Source: Notospermus geniculatus (Eukaryota; Nemertea; Pilidiophora; Heteronemertea; Lineidae). Taken from it: a stretch of DNA of 64,000 nt. The number at the start of each line of letters is the position of its first letter. Position 1 is the first letter of the stretch. The position numbers and the translations under genes were made by a program. The DNA is taken from positions 549,356 to 613,355 of the forward strand of contig NMRB01000021.1 of assembly GCA_002633025.1 (NCBI GenBank), read 5' to 3'. Positions 57,054 to 64,000 of this stretch are shown here, piece by piece. The notes below the pieces were generated by a model. It saw only the letters and a list, made by a program, of their open reading frames with translations, did not search any database and had not been told where the DNA came from.

Positions 57054-59885
57054 GTAGGGAAAGCAACAGGCATCTGCGCTACTTGCACAGAAAAAAGGCG
57101 TTTTCAGGCAATTTTGTCGGTGTAAACACCCAGATCGCCTCTGCTTCCCCAAAGTTTGGTGATAGAAGAGGGTTGGTATATTAACTAAAGCATGACTCTT
57201 TACCTATGAGTGATGCACGCCCTGGGAATACCCATCTCCGCGCTTATGTATTGACTTTCAATTCATCATGTTGAAACAAGCGCGATTCGCTTTCTGTGGA
57301 TGTTGAGTCGGATGAGTTCTGGGGATGTACACATCTTTCTACTGTGTTTTATTCTTTCATATTCTGTTGGTTCACATCAAGGAGTTACACAGCCTCACAT
57401 ATTGCAACCAAGTCAGGATGATATGAAAATAATGGCCACAAAGCAGTTTCCAATGTTCTATTTACTTGTGTGCAAAACGTTTTGCACCCAGGCGGGAATG
57501 GGGTTACTGTCTTCCCTTGTGTCATGCTTGTTTGGCCGCTGGTACATCAGTGAGTTACTCTACCATAACTATTTCAGATGTTAAACATCAACGCTTACTC
57601 AGGAAGACCCTCAGACACAGTCCCCAACATCGAGCAAGTTTATTAGCCAGTAAATCAAACGGTGAATCCAAACATGTCTTCTGCTGTGTTTGCTGAAAGC
57701 CACGAACATCAATCCCACAAGAAATGAAGTTTTCGCTCGATTTGTTCTCATTATTTCTAATTCCTTACGCCTGGAGGCGTCGTACAGCGCGTAGAGCAAT
57801 GCATTACGTACACTCTCACGTGTTGGAAGATGAGAAACATTTCCTTCCCGATTGTCAGCATTTTTTAAAAGACGGAAAGGCGATACCACTCTCTCTCTCT
57901 CTTTTTGTTGCTAAAGACTGTGGGAAGCTGCCTTCTGTTTTACAGATGTCCCAACGGATCTCAGCAATTTCCGATGAAGAGCTTTCGAGTTCTGTCTCTT
58001 GTCAAGGCTGCTGTCGTTGTCCTTGTCATTAAGGGGATGTCCAATATGTCTGCTGTGTCCCTGTCGATTTCAGGTCTTCAGGTACCAGGCCAATAATGAC
58101 TACAAGAAGGTACATATACTAAGTATCAGTGGTTTGTGCAATGAGGTACGCTACAGAAAAACATGGATTAACATGGTCTAAGAGGAAATGCCATTAGGCC
58201 TACTACTGCCAAACTGTTCGAAAAACGTACCAAAACTCCCTCCTACTTCCCATTTCTACTCATTTTCAGTTCGTCATTACAGGCAGGCAGCAATTTAAGA
58301 AAACTTCTCACGCTGTTCACTTTTTCGATCTTCCTCTTGGCTCCTGGCCATTAAAAGCGATGCAAAAAATTCCAATTGTACATTTACAGAATGGAAAAGA
58401 GGAGAAGCCGATTCTGAATGCATCAAACCATTCGCCTCACATTGCATCAAACCATTGCCAGTGTCATTAGCTACAGAATTATTCAATTGACGTTTCCAAG
58501 CTCCGACAGAACGCGGTAGCTACACGTCTAACCATGCAGTTCATTAGCTTAAGTGACTACCGAAGTCTTGTTTTGAATGACTTGATCAAATTGACATCAG
58601 GAGGAGGGGAGCCATGTTTATGTCAACTTCTTAGGAAATTCAATTATGCAATAAAATTCTCTCTAAAATTTGTTGTGGGGTTGAGGCGGATCTAAATAAA
58701 TGTTTTCATTGAGGGAAGAGGTTCATGAATCTTTCGTACTAATTATCTGGAAGAATGAGTAATTTCTTTGTGTTGGAAGTTGTTGCAGAAGTGCCGGTGA
58801 GGTCATAAAAGCGATAGAAACTGCAAAATGTTCGCCAATACTGGTGTTGGGCACATCCATGCTAGTCAGGGCCAATTACATCATTGAAGAACTAGTACCG
58901 GTCACTTAACGTTTCTCTGATACTGCAGATAGATGGTGCACTTAGCCTTACGTTTTGTTATGAATATGGGCCTAGGGCACGCTGCGATAGACTACATGCA
59001 TTCGTTTCATATCAGGCTCTCCAAAGTCCGTCGATATCGAAGAAACCAATGAGCAATATTGCTGGCCATTTGGATTATTCCTTGAACTGTGGCCATTCAG
59101 CATCGTGAGAGATTTCCAGGCTATGAGCGTAGACGTATCAATCCGATAGCCCGTCTGATATCGGTAGTTGTCATTGCTGCAGTAGGTCTACAACATGGCA
59201 AACTTGAAGAGTCAAAAATGTGATGGACGGAGATCAGAATAGAAATTATTCTGTTATATTGGACAAGGATCAGCGGCTGGAACGCGTTGAGCAGCTCCTG
59301 AAAGATCTTTCCCATTCACCAAGAACTCAATGTAATGATATTCAATTGGCATGTAATTGGGTAATGCCAGTTAGATTGGCTTGGCATGCTGATATCTTTT
59401 TCTAGAGTTACTCTGGCAGTGGTTGCTTTAAATGAAATTTGTGCTGCTTGCTGAGGTGATGATAAAATGAGGCTCGGACGAGTGATTCGTGTGGGTTGGT
59501 TTTATGCGCTGATTCAATACTGCGCCAATGGAAAACATAGTAATTCGATTCGGAGCATGAAATTGACGGGAGAAAAAGTGAAAGCGACAGGGGAACTTAC
59601 TTCAGGAATGTATTTTTCCTGATCGTTGCCTTTTTATTTATTTTTTGTTTTCTACTCTAGCTACTTTGAAAATTTGTCGGCAAAAGATTTGAGAATGAAC
59701 TCCACGGTTCTAACCAAATTTCTTTCGATCAGGTATCGCTACCTCGCTCGAAGAGATGCAGCTGTTCAGTGAGACAAAAGATTCAGCTTTCAGCTTACGT
59801 TATTCTTATACAATTGGCCGATGATTTATTCCTTAAGTGAGAAGTCTTAAAGATAATGTATCACGGCTATTTTCGCGGGCCACGA
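57054..59885. other. Non-coding, unrecognised frames and a CT microsatellite
   Basis: A short CT run (TCTCTCTCTCTCT) lies near 57890. Frames at 57300-57584 and 57724-58032 (plus) are of chance length. The first starts with a hydrophobic signal-like stretch, but nothing else supports it. No repeats or RNAs seen. Confidence 0.35.
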
Positions 59886-60080
59886 AATTCATTGTTTATT
59901 TACATTTTGTTTGTTTATGTCCAGGATTTCTTTGTCTTATGAGTAAATTGTTGGTGGCATGCCTCTCTAGAAATTCTGTTGATTCCAAAAGTATTCATTT
60001 GGGTGGGTTGGCATGTCCCAAAAGTCCAAAATAACATAATGTAAACATCCATGTTTACAAACATTGAATGTAAACAATGA
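59886..60080. promoter_or_regulatory. Cluster of forkhead-like motifs
   Basis: TGTAAACA (60040), TGTTTACA (60052) and TGTAAACAA (60069) lie within 40 bp; the first two form a perfect inverted pair with a 4-bp spacer. A second group, TTGTTTATTTAC and TGTTTGTTTATG, lies at about 59890-59920. TGTTTAC/GTAAACA is the forkhead (FOX) consensus. This density suggests an enhancer, but AT-rich DNA produces such words easily. Confidence 0.35.
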
Positions 60081-60557
60081 AGTCGTGATATATTATCTTT
60101 AACAAACGACATCTGCAGGCGATTCGCTTGCCAAGCGGTTGCCTTGGGTGAAACCCGTTTGAAGAGACCTCTCTGTTTCAGTTAGTATTCCAATAACATT
60201 CCTTCTAGGGATTGTGGGCTACTTGAGACAATTCAAGGTCGGCTTGGCCAATCAACCACAGCACTGAGTGACTTACTCTGTGATAGAGAGTTCATAAGGA
60301 CTATCATTAGCCAATATTGTGTGAAGTATTGTACATTGCACTGTGTGTATTGTGAATCGATAAGGGTATACAGCGTTCAAGGACAAGGACATGATATGAA
60401 ATCACATGTAAAACATCAGCTTCATGTGATACAGTGATGTCGGGACGTGTCAAGAAAAAGTATTGATAAGCTAGATGTGTTCCACAATCATCATTGATTC
60501 GTCGCTCATTATTGAGATCAGGCTAATACAGTTTGTAGACATGGGGTCATCATATGA
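60081..60557. other. Non-coding, nothing recognised
   Basis: Unique sequence between the forkhead-like and YY1-like clusters. No gene or repeat seen. Confidence 0.4.
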
Positions 60558-60615
60558 TCCGCCATCTTGGCCTTGGTGCAACTTGCTCATTAGTAACTTT
60601 GAACAAGATGGCGGC
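60558..60615. promoter_or_regulatory. Inverted pair of exact YY1-like motifs
   Basis: CCGCCATCTTGG (60559-60570) and ACAAGATGGCGGC (60603-60615) form an 11-bp inverted repeat with a ~34-bp spacer. AAGATGGCGGC is the full YY1 consensus. YY1 sites often sit at promoter starts. A MITE-like origin is possible because inverted pairs of this motif also form the ends of the element at 39.5 kb. Confidence 0.35.
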
Positions 60616-61631
60616 GTGTCAAGACTACTTTTTGTGATTTCGTGGAGTGGTTAATATGTCAGTCGCGACGTGTCTCCTCTGCGAATCGTTTATTGTTTGG
60701 TTGCTTTGGCGACATCTATTGACATCGAGACATGCTTGAAACTGCTGAGAGGAGAGATATAAGCGTCCTGTCCCCATGTCTTGGAAACCACTGATATTCT
60801 GCACGAGTGGCTGTCTCGGAACGGGAATGAATAACATCAGTGAACACGTGAGGAAAGTTGCTTCTTGCTTTTCTTGGCAATCTTGTTGGGTAAAAACAGT
60901 AGCTGACTACGTGTCTTGTGTTTTCCCCATGTTGCAAGTTTCGGCTCAACTGGTTCAACGTAAGATGACCAACCTATCCATGATATGCCAGGCCGTTGTG
61001 CTTTTGACTTCGTCCACCAAACCAAACCCTTTGTAGCTGCTACAGCGCTGGTACATCGTCATTAGGCAGTCATAACAATCCAGTAATCATGCAAATGCCA
61101 ATTTGCAGGCGGCAATGAGAGTAGCACCGGTCAACACCTCAATAGCTGAATTCGATACCGCTGCCTCGACATTCCCTGAGACGTGCTGGAACAAAGTCCG
61201 GGCTCAGCTGTGATGTTTCTATCATACAATTACCTGTAGTCATCTTCTCCGTATCCCCGACGGGTATGTTGTCTCCCATTTCGCTACATAATGATTATTA
61301 CACACGGTGCTTGTCTTTACTCAAGGAGACTATAGATAACTATGCGACTAAGTGTTCTGTGCGGGGAGGAATTGGTCCGCCTACTCAAGATAACTCTGAT
61401 CTACGCTTCTCAAGTTAATTACTTTCAGCATACTCTTCCTTTATGCCGTATTCTACGACATCGTTAGGGCTTGAGACCCATATACAATTCTCAATTACTC
61501 ATCGAACTTTTTGCGAATGCGAAAAACCCCTATTATGCTGCGTGCTAACTTATCTCGGTGTTACATCTCGGCATTACGATCCTGAGCCTGGTTTCACAAA
61601 ATCAATTAACGAAAAACTTCGGAAGAAGTAG
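60616..61631. other. Non-coding, nothing recognised
   Basis: Overlapping frames on both strands near 60.8-61.0 kb are of chance length. No repeats seen. Confidence 0.35.
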
Positions 61632-61737
61632 ACTCTAGATGGTTCCCTATCCAAATGAGGAACATGGGTAACTTGAGATGGCTCTCCCATACTTACCAGG
61701 CCCAATAATCCTTTGGCCCTGATGGAAAAATCCAAAA
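61632..61737 (+). repeat. Dispersed repeat family S, copy 5
   Basis: Contains CCAAATGAGGAACATG, GTAACTTGAGATGGCTCTCC, CATACTTACCAGGCCCAATA and GGCCCTGATGGAAAAATCCA. It lacks the GCTTCG of the other copies and its left block is truncated. Same orientation. Confidence 0.7.
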
Positions 61738-62304
61738 TACAATGGTAATCTCCTCGTGCGAATTTGTAGAGTGCTGCTTCTCCAAACTGATCAAGCTTTT
61801 TAACACAGTTAAGTATTCTTCCTTTGAGTAGATCTATCAACGCCTATAGAAGGACCATTAAACCAGTTTATCACATTTATAGCGTGTTAGCAGACATCAC
61901 ACTGATTTTCAAATGTCAGACGGCATTGATATGAATAAAATGTTTCCTTAATTACCTTTCCATGGATATGTTATTAGCTTTAACGAAACGATGTCTTTAC
62001 TTTTCACATTATTAGAAGGAACTGGTAATCAATCATTATATCATTTGAGCTTTGAGGGAATTTCCATTTCTATTTTTTACTTCTTTAGTCGTCTAATCGA
62101 TTCAGTCATTGATGGAAAAGGGGCATTATTGTGAGGGAACACAGTTCTGTCCTACTTAATTTCATTTTTACCCTTTGTTGATGTTGTGGCCAAATAAAAT
62201 AAAACGAAATAAAAACAAAGTCGGAAATTCGGCTTTCAACATGTAATGTAATAAAATTACACAGTCGAAAATCGGCAATGATGGTAATACCAGTAGGCCT
62301 ACAT
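61738..62304. other. Non-coding, nothing recognised
   Basis: AT-rich unique sequence. One GTAGGCCTAC is near 62294. No gene seen. Confidence 0.4.
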
Positions 62305-62346
62305 ACCTCAAGTTGGCTGGCCAGCACCTCAAGTTGGCTGGCCAGC
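62305..62346. repeat. Perfect 21-bp tandem duplication
   Basis: The unit ACCTCAAGTTGGCTGGCCAG plus C occurs twice without a break. Each unit contains the palindrome GGCTGGCCAGC-type core. Perfect identity suggests very recent slippage. Confidence 0.95.
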
Positions 62347-64000
62347 AATGGCTCGTATTCTATAGAAGGTGTGGATGGGGATAGCGTAGTTCACCCCCAG
62401 AGTTCACCCGAAAACTATTTTAGACACTGGCGAAATGAAAATAGATAGGTATGTCTGAGTAGAGGTCCGACGTGGAGGTGTTTCAGACACCGGCTTGATG
62501 ACAGGAGATGTCTTAGATCACTGGATCTACGTGCAGATGACACCACAAAACGAGGTGTATTCCATGCTTAGCATCACTAACGACGACATCAAAAGAACTC
62601 CCTCACTCTTAACTGATACCCCAAATAGATGTACATGTCTTACCATGACACTCGAGAATATAAAGTGAATCCTTGATGTTATCACCCGACAGCTAATACC
62701 AATAGGACAGAATACGAAATAGCTGATAAATAACCCTATTTGTTACACGGCATCATCCCGGGCAGCAATAGCTCAAAACAAGCTCAGTACCGCCAAAAAC
62801 AGGATTCCATGGTAACAAAAGAAAATAATTTTACGACTGTCGGATGGCCATATTTCTTCATTATGGCGTTAGTGGGGCGGGGAACAGCTCATTCTGGCAC
62901 TGCAGACGAATAAACAGGATTAATACATGTTTTTGTCTTTCAGAAAACTTTCGTTTTAACCAATCGGGGACGTTCATTCTTGTTTCTGCGGGATAGCTAT
63001 TCTATTGAAACGTCTGCCATCTTGATTATTGACGACTAACTAAAATGTGCATCGTCATATAAGAGAGTGGCAAATACCACTGCTGTTTTTTCCCTGATTT
63101 ATGACATCAAACGAGGAAAAATGTAAATCGAATGGACGCGATTTTTTGCAAGAGTGTGGATAGCCTGGCGCAGTGCAGGAGTTGAACTCATCGGAAATGA
63201 TCCAAAAACGTTCGATGGCTGTAGGCCATGCTCCTAGTGGAAAGAAATTGCTCGGGGGCTTCATGGTGGAAGGAAACAGCGAAATGGTCAACCAGGCAAT
63301 GCCACAGCCGTGACCAGTTTATACGAATGCTGAACACCAGCGACAAGGCCGGAAACCTGAATGGTTTCTGAGCATATTGATCGACGAACGAAGACCGCAA
63401 TGCGTAGTTGGTTCAAAAACGATCAATATGGAATCAATCGACTCGGTGTAGGATCTAATACGACACCTTATGACCAGTTCCGGTGGCATTCCAGCAAGAA
63501 ACGGCCCCCAACTATCGAAATTTGTGCAACAGCCTTGATTATTTCCGTTTCTTTCGATATACGTTCGTATTTGGTCTCAAGGTTGTCAGATGAATCAAGG
63601 TGCCTTGAGCAGGTCAATTGAGTCGGTATTGACGGGTAATAAAGAAGTGAGATGTGAAACGTACATTGTATGCCGATTTGTCCCGACTTATTTCTCAATT
63701 GCAAAGAAGAGGGGCAGTGATTAGTAGTTTTAAGGCCTTTTTAGTGGAGGAACTACATGTATAAGGTATAACAGTATCATTTCGCCTTATGCTTGTAAAG
63801 TGCAAAGACAAGTCACCACACTACGAGTTCAAGCACATACATGTAGTTTGCTCCACATCGTATGAGGTCTTCGGGGAGATATTGCAACCTGACGTGACTT
63901 GAATCTGTAACTTTTTAATATTTTAAGGTTGTAGTTCGCGAATTAAACAAGTTTATAGTTCAGTCCCTTGACCAGTGAAACATGATTGTGACTAATACTG
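62347..64000. other. Non-coding, nothing recognised to window end
   Basis: Unique sequence with short frames. An isolated YY1-like GCCATCTTG lies near 63016, and TACATGTA near 63753 and 63838. Confidence 0.4.

Overview
The window looks like intergenic or intronic DNA of a metazoan, probably a marine invertebrate. Base composition is moderate to slightly AT-rich and there are no operons. Hairpin-forming non-autonomous transposons are very dense. Two palindromes are strikingly over-represented: TACATGTA (about 30 copies by eye) and GTAGGCCTAC (about seven copies). From memory I associate words like these with echinoderm, hemichordate, amphioxus and some mollusc genomes, but I cannot name the species. 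No complete protein gene is visible. The longest N-free open frames are about 120-140 codons, and stop-codon frequency alone predicts roughly a dozen or more of that length in 64 kb. I therefore list only a few coding candidates, all at low confidence.

Layout. 0-9 kb: mostly unique sequence with an interrupted ~73-bp minisatellite, a 138-bp tandem duplication and several miniature inverted-repeat elements (MITEs). 9.97-14.6 kb: a 2.1-2.3 kb segment appears twice, exactly abutting an N gap. The better reading is one locus assembled as two haplotypes, which makes the MITE present in only one copy a polymorphic insertion. 23.3-25.7 kb: the same pattern around a single N, with a second presence/absence insertion. 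26.7-29.3 kb: an array of TTCAAGCTTGAA palindromes, then a long repeat-poor stretch. 29.3-33.1 kb and 37-43.2 kb: transposon-rich, including nested MITEs (family C inside D, family A inside B). 41.0-41.7 kb: the best candidate exons. 44.6-46.5 kb: retroelement-like debris with two hammerhead-ribozyme-like core motifs. 47.1-47.65 kb: a ~125-bp satellite. 50.1-50.4 kb: a tRNA-Asp(GTC)-like sequence split by a MITE. 53.8-54.5 kb: a ~230-bp tandem repeat. 59.9-60.6 kb: forkhead-like and YY1-like motif clusters.

Nothing shows genes working together as a pathway. The biology here is that of mobile DNA: at least ten short inverted-repeat families, some nested and at least two apparently polymorphic between haplotypes, plus a same-orientation dispersed family (S, five copies) and tandem arrays. 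All family names (A, B, C, D, E, F, G, H, I, S) are mine. Superfamily suggestions rest only on target-site length and terminal bases.
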